Shown: positions 24,601-33,391, numbered from the stretch's first letter. The stretch: 64,000 nt of DNA from Pseudomonas lactis (GCF_001439845.1 NZ_JYLO01000010.1:1-64000), one strand, 5' to 3'. The notes: generated by a model from the letters alone, not told the origin. Numbers and translations: made by a program.

Positions 24601-27600
24601 GGCCGCCGAGGAACGGCTGACGGCCGAAGCGCTGCATGAACTCACCCGCGAGCAGCAGAAGTGGTGGAAGGATGCGCGCGCCGTGATGCAGGACACGGTG
24701 TCGAAAGAGGTCGACGCCCAGCCGGTTTACCGCGTGCAGGATCTGCTGCGCAAAGGCCTGCAGACGGATGGAACTGTGGGCGATCCGGTGAAGCTGTCGC
24801 GTGGGCCGCTGGTGGAGCGCTACGGCAAGCCAGTGGTATCTCGCCTGCGCGGCATGACCAGTGATGACGGTATTCATCCCGATATCGTGGCCGAGCAGTT
24901 CGGGTACACGTCGGGCGATGAGATGGTGCAGGCCTTGGTGGGCGCCCGTGGGCGCAAGGAGCTTATCCAGGCCGAGACCGATGCCAGGATGCGCGCCGAG
25001 TACGGCGACATGCTCAACGATGGCTCGCTGGCTGACCGCGCTATTGATGCGGTGCACAATGACGACCGCGCCGAGGTTTTACGCGAAGAGCTGCGCGCCA
25101 TTGACCGCCTGCGCCGCCAGGTTGAGAAAGTCCAGCGTGCGCAGGATGGCAACTCGCGGGCACTTCGCAACGACGCCTACGACGCAATCCCGTCCCTGAA
25201 AGACATTCGCGCCGTGTCGCAACAGGTGATCGCCGACAAGGTGGTGCGTGATATTCAGCCGCACCTGTATCTGAACGCAGAGCGCAAGGCCAACCGAGAC
25301 GCCTTCAACTTCGCGACCAAAAACCGCTGGCAAGAAGCCGCCGAGGCCAAGCAGCGGGAGTTGCTGAACCACTACCTTTACCGGGAGGCGACCGCAGCAC
25401 GCGCCGAAGAGGAAAAAATCTACACCTTCATGCGCCGTTTCGAAAAACCGTCGACGCGCGAGCGTATCGGCAAGGCCGGCGCCAGTTACCTGGAGCAGAT
25501 CGAGGGGCTGCTCGATCAGTACGAATTTCGCAAGGTCAGCGGCACGCAAATTGAGCGTCGTCGCAGCCTAGCTCAGTTCGTCAGCGAGCAGGAAGCGGCC
25601 GGCAACGTGGTCACCGTGCCGCAGCACCTGATAGAGCAAAGCGCCCGGGTCAACTATCGCGACCTGACGTTCGAAGAACTCAACGGCGTGCGGGATGCGG
25701 TGGTGAACATCGAACACCTTGCCAGGCTGAAAAACAAACTGCTGAACCGCAAGGACAAGCGCGACTACGAACAGGCCCGCAGTGATCTGATCGGCGCGCT
25801 AAACGACAATGTGCCCGTCGACGCGCGGAAGGTGGCCACCTCAGAAAGCAGCGAGACAACCGCCGACAAAGCGTTCGGGGCACTGGCCGGCCTCGACGCT
25901 TCGTTGACCCGCATGGAAAACGTGATCAACCGCCTGGACGGCAAGAACACCAGCGGCCCATGGCATGCGCTGGTTTGGAATCCGCTCGCCGAGGCGCAGG
26001 CCAACGAGCGCACGCTATTCAAAAATGGCATTCGGTCCATTGTTGAGCGCTTCGCCGGGATGGATTCCAAGCGCCTGGCCGACCGCTTCTATATAGCTAG
26101 CGCTGGGAAGTCGTTCAACCGCCGTGAAATCCTGATGCACGCGCTCAACACCGGTAACGAGTCGAACCGTACCAAGCTGATCAAGGGCAACAAGCTGAAT
26201 GATGCGGCACTGGCCGACATGCTGGGGCGCCTGGACAAACAGGATTGGGACCTGGTGCAGTCGGTGTGGGATTCCTTTGACAATCTCTGGCCTGACATCG
26301 CGGCGATGTACAAGCGCCTGTCAGGCGTGGCGCCGCCGCGTATTGAACCGAAGCCAGTCAGCACCGCGTTTGGTGAATACCGCGGCGGCTACTTCCCGAT
26401 CATGTACGACCGCAAGCGGGCAGGTGCACCGCCTGCTGCCGTGGGCGGCGAGCTGTTCAATGAGGGTTTCGAGGGCGCGCTCCCGTCGAACGGGTTCACC
26501 AATCAGCGTAACGATAAAGCCAGCGGCCCGTTATTGTTGGACCTGAGCGCCATTCCCCAACGCCTCGCCCAGCACGTCCACGACCTGACCCACCGCGAAG
26601 CATTGCAGGACGCCCACCGGCTGACCAAAGATCCGCAGATAAGGGCGGTGTTGATCGACAAGCTGGGGCCGCGCGGCGCAGATTCTTTCCTGCCGTGGTT
26701 GAAGGCAATAGCCAATGACCGAAACCCGCCAGAAACCGGCAACTTCAACCGGTTCCTCGACGCGGCCAGAACGAATACGTCCATCGTCGGCCTGGGCCTT
26801 TCCAGTACAACACTACTTGCTCAGGTGGGCGGGTTGATTCCTGGGCTGCTGTACGTGAAACCCCAGCTTCTTGCCAAAAGCCTTCTCGATGGAATCCGAT
26901 CACCTGTTGAAACGTATCGGATGATCACCGACGCATCTCCGGCAATGCGCCTTCGCTGGGATACCGAGGATGGTCGCCTGGCTTCCAGCATGGACGACCT
27001 CATCGGCAAGAACGCCTTTTTCCGCAAGCGTGACGACCTGGTACGGTTCTCCTTCAACCTGCTGGGTTACCTGGACCGTGGGATTTCCGGCGCTATCTGG
27101 ATGGCCAGCTATCGCGAAGGGCTGGCGGCCGGCAAGGACTCGGCGGCGGCGGCGCTCGATGGCGACAAGGCTGTACGCCTTTCGCAGGGCGGCACCGGGG
27201 CAATGGATATTGCAGCCATCCAGCGCAAGGACCAGGGCGCCGCCATGCGCCTGCTGACGATGTTCTACACGCCGTTCAGCGCCTACTACAACCAGAATCG
27301 AGACCTTGCCTTTGAGGCCAAGCAGGGTTCGCGCACGGTGGCCAGCGCCGCCGCCGCCATGCTGGCCGTGGCGTTCTTCCAGGGTGTGGTGGGCGATCTG
27401 CTCACCGGTAAGGGGCCCGACGAAGATGAGAACACTGCCGCCTGGATGGCAAAAAGTACGCTTGGGTTTGGCGTGTCCGGCTTCCCCGTTATCCGCGACA
27501 CCCTCGGGGCCGCCCTCAGTGGTCACGCGGGCTCACTGTCTCCAGCCTGGCAAGCGATCAATGCCGGCCGGCAAGCAGGTGCGGCAGTTGCTGGGCTGGC

Positions 27601-27790
27601 TACTGGTGAAAAGGAAGCTGGCGCGGCGGCCAAGTCGGTCGTTACTGCCGGCGGCTACCTGCTGGGCGTGCCTACCAAACCATTAACCCGCCAAGGCTCA
27701 TACCTCTACAACGTCGCAGTAGGCGAGGAAACCCCCGAAGACGCGGCCGAGTTCATCAAGGCCCTGTTACACGGCGCCCCGAAAAAATAA
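21671..27790 (+). CDS. Giant internal virion protein (T7 gp16 position), zincin motif, 2039 aa
   Basis: The largest gene of the window, closing the ejection cluster. Residues about 210-400 are Gly/Ala-rich with several hydrophobic stretches (GGGLGGLAAQPVKNFAVSRL, AAAGAAAVGEEASGG). A zincin-like motif HETGH lies at residues 830-834, with EQFARGFEAYL about 45 residues later (Glu878/Glu885 as possible third ligand); this is a pattern found in large polyvalent phage proteins. The remainder is mainly helical. The C-terminal 250 residues contain LPD38-like segments (YNQNRDLAFEAKQGSRTVAS, AVAFFQGVVGDLL). It probably forms the trans-envelope DNA channel. A terminator follows. Confidence 0.88.
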   Translation: MNRYDEILTSTGEQAAAEPNKYDAVIQRQRDLPNPRNTLSYVADTNPDEQANIQRLAELTGLAPEMVSRNRPEIERKAKLDAVDYDALLSRAPVTNQFLTDPNNAGVAHDDIDGLSNVEGAFDSFVKESGQQHSTGTLDALSRGVGQLGLIGEAGANLLDRSLSSVGGFFVNMLAPQSALDRNGTDEPNYTGQTDNNVVSAVEGYMAMPRDQRIAFAGQVFDQARSGGAGFGSAAADTGVYALRNPGLIGSALTEALPSLVAGGGLGGLAAQPVKNFAVSRLASTFAQRAAEKAIVVGGVNFGAGVAGGAGENLAEGFKKTGDIDQSYAYSLKRTLAEASVNALGGMLPIPFAGRGIGGKLGNVAAEGAAQAAGGAGGAAAGAAAVGEEASGGEMFLNAALGLATAPVDVAIAGVSSGRRYWQIEQDLAAVQRLGDMAKSSKMFQRSPQRAEALIARLKEQAGGNVENILVPAEQFQRYFQENNLDPEQFATAATGNANTLGEALTLGGDISIPLEKWASVIAKDGHHRGLEQDMRATPDAMTLRELAEFQQRVPEELDRLRDRVEQDTVAASDRRVFEDVRGQLLGIGREAQTADREASLYQSAFRSLGERSGIDPYDLFNQYQLRVGRDIPEVLRSPAGADQLDLLLDRLRAGDIPDDATVNGPSLMDFIRERGGINDEGGELAARDIDVGRRGVNRIARKGGRSLDDMAAQAAEAGYFGNVPTATPDMLLASLDKESRGQRQSAPGNLDQEQFNTRATLDELQRAVDQSGLDLNAMDNAAVRKALLGSDAVRFDQAEDGARGFIQFGADRKFNIKLTDKANLSTFLHETGHFYLEVMGDLAAREDVPGQVKEDYQTILDWFGVSDRSAIKVDQHEQFARGFEAYLREGKAPSAALQSAFSRFKAWLTQIYRDASRLNVKLNDDVRRVFDRLLATDDEIAVAQAPFRSLFTDAKAAGMSQAEFDVYRASADKAGQAAEERLTAEALHELTREQQKWWKDARAVMQDTVSKEVDAQPVYRVQDLLRKGLQTDGTVGDPVKLSRGPLVERYGKPVVSRLRGMTSDDGIHPDIVAEQFGYTSGDEMVQALVGARGRKELIQAETDARMRAEYGDMLNDGSLADRAIDAVHNDDRAEVLREELRAIDRLRRQVEKVQRAQDGNSRALRNDAYDAIPSLKDIRAVSQQVIADKVVRDIQPHLYLNAERKANRDAFNFATKNRWQEAAEAKQRELLNHYLYREATAARAEEEKIYTFMRRFEKPSTRERIGKAGASYLEQIEGLLDQYEFRKVSGTQIERRRSLAQFVSEQEAAGNVVTVPQHLIEQSARVNYRDLTFEELNGVRDAVVNIEHLARLKNKLLNRKDKRDYEQARSDLIGALNDNVPVDARKVATSESSETTADKAFGALAGLDASLTRMENVINRLDGKNTSGPWHALVWNPLAEAQANERTLFKNGIRSIVERFAGMDSKRLADRFYIASAGKSFNRREILMHALNTGNESNRTKLIKGNKLNDAALADMLGRLDKQDWDLVQSVWDSFDNLWPDIAAMYKRLSGVAPPRIEPKPVSTAFGEYRGGYFPIMYDRKRAGAPPAAVGGELFNEGFEGALPSNGFTNQRNDKASGPLLLDLSAIPQRLAQHVHDLTHREALQDAHRLTKDPQIRAVLIDKLGPRGADSFLPWLKAIANDRNPPETGNFNRFLDAARTNTSIVGLGLSSTTLLAQVGGLIPGLLYVKPQLLAKSLLDGIRSPVETYRMITDASPAMRLRWDTEDGRLASSMDDLIGKNAFFRKRDDLVRFSFNLLGYLDRGISGAIWMASYREGLAAGKDSAAAALDGDKAVRLSQGGTGAMDIAAIQRKDQGAAMRLLTMFYTPFSAYYNQNRDLAFEAKQGSRTVASAAAAMLAVAFFQGVVGDLLTGKGPDEDENTAAWMAKSTLGFGVSGFPVIRDTLGAALSGHAGSLSPAWQAINAGRQAGAAVAGLATGEKEAGAAAKSVVTAGGYLLGVPTKPLTRQGSYLYNVAVGEETPEDAAEFIKALLHGAPKK

Positions 27791-27808
27791 CAGCGAAGCA
27801 CCCCACCG

Positions 27809-27836
27809 AATCCCGCCATTGAGCGGGATTTTTTTT
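27809..27836 (+). terminator. Terminator between ejection genes and tailspike
   Basis: An 8-bp stem (AATCCCGC / GCGGGATT) with a CATTGA loop, followed by six or more T. It ends 25 bp before the tailspike start and its ribosome-binding site. Confidence 0.88.
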
Positions 27837-27860
27837 GCCCCCAGGAAAGGAGTCACACCC

Positions 27861-29753
27861 GTGACCGTCAGCACAATAGGCAGCGTTGCAGAGTTCGATA
27901 CCAACGGGGTAACCACCAACTACCCGTTTTATTTCAAGTTCCTGGCCAATGAGGATCTGGTTGTTACCTATGTGAATCCGGCCGGTGTCAGTTCCGTTCT
28001 CACGCTCGGCACGAACTACACCGTCAACGGCGCAGGCAATGAGCAGGGCGGGAGCATCGTCACTACGTCGGCGCTCGCTGGCCCCGGGCAGTTGATTGTT
28101 TCCAGGGAAATGGATGCCTTCCAACAGACCAGCCTGCGCAATCAGGGGAAGTTCCTGGCGGAAACCCATGAAGACGTTTTCGACAAGCTGACGATGCTCA
28201 TTCAGCAGGGTTTCGCTATTTTTAAACGGGCACTAACTCGACCATATGGCCGTGACTATTTTTTCGCTGAGAACCGCAGGATCACCGCCGTTAAGGACCC
28301 TGTAGACGCCCAGGACGCAGCCACAAAGCTGTGGGCTGAAACCTACGTGGGCGCCGTCGTTGAAGGCATGACTGGCAATCCCAACCTGGCGTCGAACGTT
28401 TTCTACCTGGGGCCTGACGGTGTGCCGCACGTCGTTCAGGATATGTCGGGGCCTGGTGGCGCCGGGCTTATTGGGTTCGATCCGGCGCAGATCTTCCCGC
28501 CAAACAGTGTCGGCTCGGCGATCTACTACAACCGCAGAATAACTGTTAAGTCGCGTGGTGGCGTGGGCAACGGTGTCACGAACGATACAGCGGCGGTCAA
28601 GGCAGCAATTGCTGCAGCCGGCCCATACGGCATGGTCGTGTTTGATGAGGCATCAGAATTTTTGGTTACGGAGACCATCGTTCAGCCGACGGGCCAGCAG
28701 TGGCTTGGCCAGGGTGGGCAGCGGTCTGCTCGATTGAAAAAGGGGTTCAACGGCGACTTGGTTTCTATGGGCAGCCTGGGCGCAATAAGCGATCTGACCC
28801 TAAACAATAACGGCACGAACTTCACCGGCCGCGGAATTTATGTCCCGTCCGGGTTTTCACAGACGATCTTCCGTGTTCGGTCGGTCCAGTCAAAAGGCCC
28901 GAGCCTTGAATTTGCCGTGGATGCAGGTGGTGGCTGCAACGTTGTGGCCTTTGAAGGTGACACAATTGATCAGGACACCGTTGGCGCGATTAAGCTTGCT
29001 GGTGACACAGGGCCGCATCCGAGGTTGTTTAATGGGATTTGGCTGAGTGGCGGGTTCCTCGATATTGCATCTCCAGGGGCTGGTAACGGCTGCAGCATGA
29101 GCAACTTCTACATCAGGAATATTAAGACCGTCGGCCCTGTTGCGACGGGAAGCGCACTTATGCACTTTTCGAATGGTCGGGTCGCGACCATCGCTGATAC
29201 AACTACCCTCTCAGGGTCTGACCTGTCATTGGTCGGCGTTGCGTTCAGCGGTCCGGTAGTTCTGTTGAACATGCAGGGCCTGCGGGCGGAAGCCTGTACG
29301 TTTGGCGCGGGCATTACCGAGGATTTCGCGACCTGCCGATTTAACTCATACAGCGATCAGGTCAAAACGTTTTCTCCAACCTGGTCCCAGGCCTCTGGAG
29401 CTCAGCCAGCAATTGGCAATGGATCGCTGACCGGTAAATATTCTCGCCAAGGTTTCTTGGTGAAGTTTGAAATGTCTCTAACGGTTGGGTCGACTACGAC
29501 ATTTGGGAACTCGGCATCTCCCTATTTGTTCAGTCTTCCAATCGGAGGCACGCAGAACTCCACTCAGGACTTCCTGGCCGGACAGTGCTTCGATGCGTCC
29601 GTATCGACTGACTTTCTGGTTAACGGGCAGATTACGGCAGGCTCGAACTCAATAGTTCTATCCAGAAATGGGGCGGCAGTAAGGGACGCCTTCCCCTTCG
29701 CCTGGGCGGTTGGGGACTCCATAAAATTAAGCTGCTGCTATATGGCCATCTGA
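27861..29753 (+). CDS. Tailspike / tail fibre with T7-type head-binding domain and beta-helix
   Basis: The start is GTG 27861: AAAGGAG stands 8 bp upstream, while an upstream in-frame TTG lies inside the terminator. The 630-residue protein begins with a T7 tail-fibre-like anchoring domain (about 1-150: FDTNGVTTNYPFYFKFLAN through DKLTMLIQQGF). A pectate-lyase-type beta-helix (about 225-470) follows, opening with the typical GGVGNGVTNDTAAVKAAIAA. A separate C-terminal domain has Ser/Thr/Gly repeats (FEMSLTVGSTTTFGNSASPY). It likely binds and degrades O-antigen. The gene ends before a palindromic terminator and faces the acyltransferase on the other strand. Confidence 0.87.
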   Translation: MTVSTIGSVAEFDTNGVTTNYPFYFKFLANEDLVVTYVNPAGVSSVLTLGTNYTVNGAGNEQGGSIVTTSALAGPGQLIVSREMDAFQQTSLRNQGKFLAETHEDVFDKLTMLIQQGFAIFKRALTRPYGRDYFFAENRRITAVKDPVDAQDAATKLWAETYVGAVVEGMTGNPNLASNVFYLGPDGVPHVVQDMSGPGGAGLIGFDPAQIFPPNSVGSAIYYNRRITVKSRGGVGNGVTNDTAAVKAAIAAAGPYGMVVFDEASEFLVTETIVQPTGQQWLGQGGQRSARLKKGFNGDLVSMGSLGAISDLTLNNNGTNFTGRGIYVPSGFSQTIFRVRSVQSKGPSLEFAVDAGGGCNVVAFEGDTIDQDTVGAIKLAGDTGPHPRLFNGIWLSGGFLDIASPGAGNGCSMSNFYIRNIKTVGPVATGSALMHFSNGRVATIADTTTLSGSDLSLVGVAFSGPVVLLNMQGLRAEACTFGAGITEDFATCRFNSYSDQVKTFSPTWSQASGAQPAIGNGSLTGKYSRQGFLVKFEMSLTVGSTTTFGNSASPYLFSLPIGGTQNSTQDFLAGQCFDASVSTDFLVNGQITAGSNSIVLSRNGAAVRDAFPFAWAVGDSIKLSCCYMAI

Positions 29754-29755
29754 AT

Positions 29756-29780
29756 AATGGCGCCATAACGGCGCCATTTT
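29756..29780. terminator. Bidirectional terminator-like palindrome between convergent genes
   Basis: A perfect 9-bp stem AATGGCGCC / GGCGCCATT with a 5-base loop, T-rich on the plus strand and less so on the minus. It lies between the convergent tailspike and acyltransferase genes. Confidence 0.75.
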
Positions 29781-29782
29781 CA

Positions 29783-31720
29783 TTATTTGCCTTTAATTGC
29801 TTCTATTAGTTTTGGAACTATTTGCTTGCTAACGCGCATAGAGCCGGCGATTGATAGATGCACTAAATCTGAATACATCAGCTCTCCATCCTGAAACTTA
29901 CGGCATGTCCCGTCGGGGCATAATGAGTCCGACGGGTCAATATAAAACGTATCTGTAGAGCTTTCGGCGAAGCTGCGAAGCCTTTTGTTAATCTCAAAGG
30001 CTGGCGAGTCTTTCGGGTCGAAATTGAAACTTAAATCACAGGGCTGTGATATGAATCTAGGGCGCAGCAAGCATGATGCTGCTGAATGGCTTGAGTTGGT
30101 GTAAGGCTGAACGCCAACTATTATAAGTGGGCGATTGCCAATTTCCTGGCGAAACTCGCCAATGTTCTTGATGATGAAATCAATGTAAGCATTATCATCT
30201 TTAAGCACTATGTATTTGCTGTTTTTGTCTCCAAGCATATTTCTATATACGGTCCAGGCAGATGCGTATATTAGCGGCTTGCTATCAGATTTTATTGTGT
30301 TAAGCACCTGCTGGTAATGATCCAGGCAGGGCGTGGCAATAGCGCCGTTTTCTATTTTTGTATAGTTGGATGACAGATAACATCCCTGCCTAACAAGTGA
30401 CGCCACTTGAATATTTTCAGGTGCGAGATAGTGGTCCAGACCGCTGGCGTATTGCAAGGCGAAGCTATCGCCCACCAGATACGCGTCCGGCTCGCTCTTT
30501 TTTGCACCTAATTTTGCGAAGTTATCGAACGGGTAACCGCCATAATTCTTGGTGTGAAAGTTCGCCGGATCATCCGTAATACTTTTATAGGCTTGTGGTG
30601 TTCTGAAGCTATAGCCACCAGAAGTTACTGTTTTGTGAGCTGCAAATGAAATTAAAGAGGCCGCGATAATCGTAATGCAAAAACCATAAATTCGTTTTTT
30701 GTAGTCCTTCGACATAAAGGATTTTTCAATAGTGTGGTGCATGATCGCGCCGACAATAATCGCTACTGCAAGTAAGCAAACTTTCTCGACTGTTTCCAGA
30801 TCTCTGAATATATAGTATTTGTAAAATACAATGATTGGCCAATGGACTAGGTAGACGGAATAGGAGATTAGCCCGATATACACCACAGGCTTGATACGCA
30901 GAGCCTTGCCCAGCCCAGGAGACCGCCCGGCATAAATGCACGCCGCCGCACCAAGGCAGGGAACGAGCGCGCGCAGGCCTGGAAACGGGTCAGTCGAGTC
31001 AATGAGAAAAGCTGCTGCCACGATAAGTGCCACGCCCACCGCAAGAACGCATGACTCGACAGCTCTTCCTGCGCGGTGGTTGTTGATGAATACCAGCAGC
31101 GCGCCAATGGACAATTCAAATACACGAAACGGCATCATGAAGTATGCAGCTGACGAATCGTATGAAAGCATCCACTGAGACGCCGCCAGAGACACCACAG
31201 TCATTACCGCCAACAGGCCGGCCAGGAATCTTGGAGATACCTTTAGCGCCGCCCAAACAACGAATGGCCAGACCACATAAAATTGCCATTCGGCCGCCAG
31301 CGACCAAGTGTGCAGCAGGGGTTGTGTAAGCGCGTCAGCATCAAAATATCCTTGGTGCATCCAAAAATAAAAATTAGATGCTGAAAATATGGCGTAGCTG
31401 CTTGCGCTGGCAAGTGTGCTAAATGATGCCGGGTCCATCAGCAGGTATCCGGCGCCCAAGCAAAGCGCGACGGTTGCAAGAAGTGCAGGGTGTAGGCGAA
31501 GCAATCGTCTGACGTAAAAGTCAGAGAATGTGAACTGCTTCTTCGAGATTGAGTTTTTTATAACCTCGGTAATTAGAAATCCTGAAATAACAAAAAAAAC
31601 ATCCACCCCTATAAACCCGCCGGGCACACCAAGGCCGAAATGGAATAGGAGGACAAGAACAACAGCGATTGCGCGCAGTCCGTCAATGTCGGGTCGATAG
31701 CTTGTGTTTTTACTGTGCAT
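29783..31720 (-). CDS. OafA-type O-antigen acyltransferase with SGNH domain (lysogenic conversion)
   Basis: A 645-residue integral membrane acetyltransferase. The N-terminus is the acyltransferase-3 signature (YRPDIDGLRAIAVVLVLLFH, then FIGVDVFFVISGFLI) with about ten membrane segments through residue 360. The C-terminal periplasmic SGNH domain carries GDSFAL and the DLVHLS motif. The length is normal for OafA/YrhL enzymes that acetylate O-antigen. It is convergent with the tailspike gene and close to integrase, the usual site for a morphology-changing cargo gene. Its GC content is clearly lower than that of the phage genes, which suggests recent transfer. It should alter the surface receptor and block superinfection. 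Confidence 0.9.
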   Translation of the reverse strand: MHSKNTSYRPDIDGLRAIAVVLVLLFHFGLGVPGGFIGVDVFFVISGFLITEVIKNSISKKQFTFSDFYVRRLLRLHPALLATVALCLGAGYLLMDPASFSTLASASSYAIFSASNFYFWMHQGYFDADALTQPLLHTWSLAAEWQFYVVWPFVVWAALKVSPRFLAGLLAVMTVVSLAASQWMLSYDSSAAYFMMPFRVFELSIGALLVFINNHRAGRAVESCVLAVGVALIVAAAFLIDSTDPFPGLRALVPCLGAAACIYAGRSPGLGKALRIKPVVYIGLISYSVYLVHWPIIVFYKYYIFRDLETVEKVCLLAVAIIVGAIMHHTIEKSFMSKDYKKRIYGFCITIIAASLISFAAHKTVTSGGYSFRTPQAYKSITDDPANFHTKNYGGYPFDNFAKLGAKKSEPDAYLVGDSFALQYASGLDHYLAPENIQVASLVRQGCYLSSNYTKIENGAIATPCLDHYQQVLNTIKSDSKPLIYASAWTVYRNMLGDKNSKYIVLKDDNAYIDFIIKNIGEFRQEIGNRPLIIVGVQPYTNSSHSAASCLLRPRFISQPCDLSFNFDPKDSPAFEINKRLRSFAESSTDTFYIDPSDSLCPDGTCRKFQDGELMYSDLVHLSIAGSMRVSKQIVPKLIEAIKGK

Positions 31721-31804
31721 GACTTCCCTTTCTTCGGCAGTGCCGGGGGTGAATTAATATCGCGGCGATTCTACAGGCGATCACCTGGTGTGTGTTTCGT
31801 CTTG

Positions 31805-33064
31805 CTACTCGGCATTTACCTTCGCCTTGAACTGGTTGCGCTGCGCCTCGGTCATGCCGTCGCGCAGCGCGTCGAGATAGTCGGCGTACCACTGCACCAT
31901 CTTCTGGCGCTGGGGCAAATAGATTGCCTTGTCATAAACGCCTTTGAGCCCCGCCTTTTTGTGGGCCAGGTGCATGTCCCGCCAATTCTCATCCCAGCCA
32001 AATTCGGATAGCAGTGTTTCGCAGGTGTGCCGGCTGCCATGGCCAGTCATCCTCCCTTTGTACCCGATCAGTGCAAAGCACTTGTTGATCGACGCGTCTG
32101 AAATAACCGGCACCTTCTCGCCCGATGATGGGAACAGGTAGCGCGACCGACCAGTAAGCCTATGCAGATCCCTGATCAGCTCCACGGCCTGAGTGGGTAG
32201 CGGCACGATGTGGTCACGCCGCATTTTCATCTTCACGCCTGGCACCGTCCACAGGCCAGCATCAAGATCAACCTCAGTCCATTCGGCCCAGCGCGTCATG
32301 CCTGGCCGTGAGGCGGTCAGCAGTGTCAGCCATGCGGCAGTGCGAACGATTGTGCCGCTGCGTGATTCAGCCATCGCCCGCAAGAACTCTGGCAGCTCCG
32401 ACTCCAAGAGGTGCGGGTATTGCGACTCCTCTGGCGCCTTTTCCGCAATGTCGATCAAGTTGCTGGCTGGGTTGTTCTCGGTCATGCCCTTGCCGATGGC
32501 CAGGCCAAATATCTGATTCACCCACACGCGCACCTTCTCGGCGGTGTTGTGGGCACCGCGGCTCTCGATGCTTGCCTGGAGGTTGGCGCAATCCGCCCTG
32601 GTGATCCTGCTCAGGGGCTTGCTACCAAGGGCCGGGAGTATGTCGTTGGTCAGCGCGCCTTTGATTCCGGCCAGGGTCTTTTCGGCCCGACCGTCCTTGA
32701 TCTTTTTATCAAGCCATAGATCGGCGGCAGCTTTGAACGTGTTCGCCTCGGCTGCATCCCTTGAAGCCTTCAGCGTCGCTTTATGGGTGATGGGGTCTAC
32801 GCCTTCGGCATTGAGCCTCTGCGCTTCCTGCGCTTTCTCTCTGGCCTTTTTGGCGGTCACGTCCGGATAGGCGCCCAGGCCGTGCCATCCCCATATACCG
32901 TTGGGCTTCTTGAATCGAAGCTCCCAGCGTTTACGGCCCGTGCTGCTGACCACGAAATAGAGCCGGTCAATTCCATAGTTCTCGCGGTATTCCTTTTCCT
33001 CTGGCTCAAGGGAGGCCAGCACCGTGTCGGCCAGTGGCCTGCGCTTTATTTCGGATCGCTTCAT
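31805..33064 (-). CDS. Tyrosine integrase (P4/DUF4102 type)
   Basis: The start is placed at ATG 33064 (419 residues); longer in-frame starts up to 33130 exist but lack a clear ribosome-binding site. The N-terminal DUF4102-type arm-binding domain has YFVVSSTGRKRWELRFKKPN and GLGAYPDVTAKKAREKAQEA. The catalytic domain contains Arg253 (TASRPG), the MKMRRDH strand, His342-x-x-Arg345 (GHGSRHT), a His in LAHKKAG and the nucleophile Tyr377 (VYDKA). It is transcribed away from the tRNA-Gly next to it, which is probably the attachment site, and inserts or excises the prophage. Confidence 0.93.
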   Translation of the reverse strand: MKRSEIKRRPLADTVLASLEPEEKEYRENYGIDRLYFVVSSTGRKRWELRFKKPNGIWGWHGLGAYPDVTAKKAREKAQEAQRLNAEGVDPITHKATLKASRDAAEANTFKAAADLWLDKKIKDGRAEKTLAGIKGALTNDILPALGSKPLSRITRADCANLQASIESRGAHNTAEKVRVWVNQIFGLAIGKGMTENNPASNLIDIAEKAPEESQYPHLLESELPEFLRAMAESRSGTIVRTAAWLTLLTASRPGMTRWAEWTEVDLDAGLWTVPGVKMKMRRDHIVPLPTQAVELIRDLHRLTGRSRYLFPSSGEKVPVISDASINKCFALIGYKGRMTGHGSRHTCETLLSEFGWDENWRDMHLAHKKAGLKGVYDKAIYLPQRQKMVQWYADYLDALRDGMTEAQRNQFKAKVNAE

Positions 33065-33245
33065 GCTGGATTCTTGTATGGTTTGGTTCGATGTTGTGCG
33101 CACCATACATTGCGCCATACACAGAATCAAGGATAAGCGGACACAAAGGGGAATAGTAGGGATTAGCGGGGATTGGGTGTTGTTCAGTGTTTGCGGGGGT
33201 TTAGTGTGTAGCGGGAGGGTGTGGGACGGGGAGGGAATAAGAATG
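33065..33245. other. Integrase upstream region and right prophage junction
   Basis: No gene is seen here. The heptamer CCATACA occurs at 33103-33109 and 33115-33121, and as its inverse at 33075-33081; these could be arm-type sites. The segment 33213-33235 has five G-runs (GGGAGGGTGTGGGACGGGGA then GGG) and is a strong G-quadruplex candidate. The prophage end probably lies in the tRNA that follows, so this stretch is phage-side DNA. Confidence 0.5.
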
Positions 33246-33319
33246 TGGAGCGGGTAGAGGGAATCGAACCCTCAACTAAAGCTTGGGAAGCTTTCGTTTT
33301 GCCACTAAACTATACCCGC
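33246..33319 (-). tRNA. tRNA-Gly (anticodon CCC)
   Basis: On the minus strand the sequence folds into a cloverleaf. The acceptor stem GCGGGTA / TACCCGC has a T discriminator and an encoded CCA at 33248-33246. The anticodon stem AAAGC / GCTTT encloses loop TTCCCAA (anticodon CCC), and the T-arm contains GGTTCGATTCC. It reads GGG codons. Its 3' end faces the integrase, and tRNA 3' ends are typical attachment sites, so this is the likely host side of attR/attL. Confidence 0.95.
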
Positions 33320-33391
33320 TCAGAGCGGCTGACTTTGTACCAGATGTTCGGCTGGATTTGAAGTTTTTCTTTGAAAAATGTGAGAGTTGCG

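Noticed and set aside
27861..29753. Diversity-generating retroelement, as in phage BPP-1
   Set aside because: The phage resembles BPP-1 in head genes, but no reverse transcriptase gene or template/variable repeat pair is seen near the tailspike.
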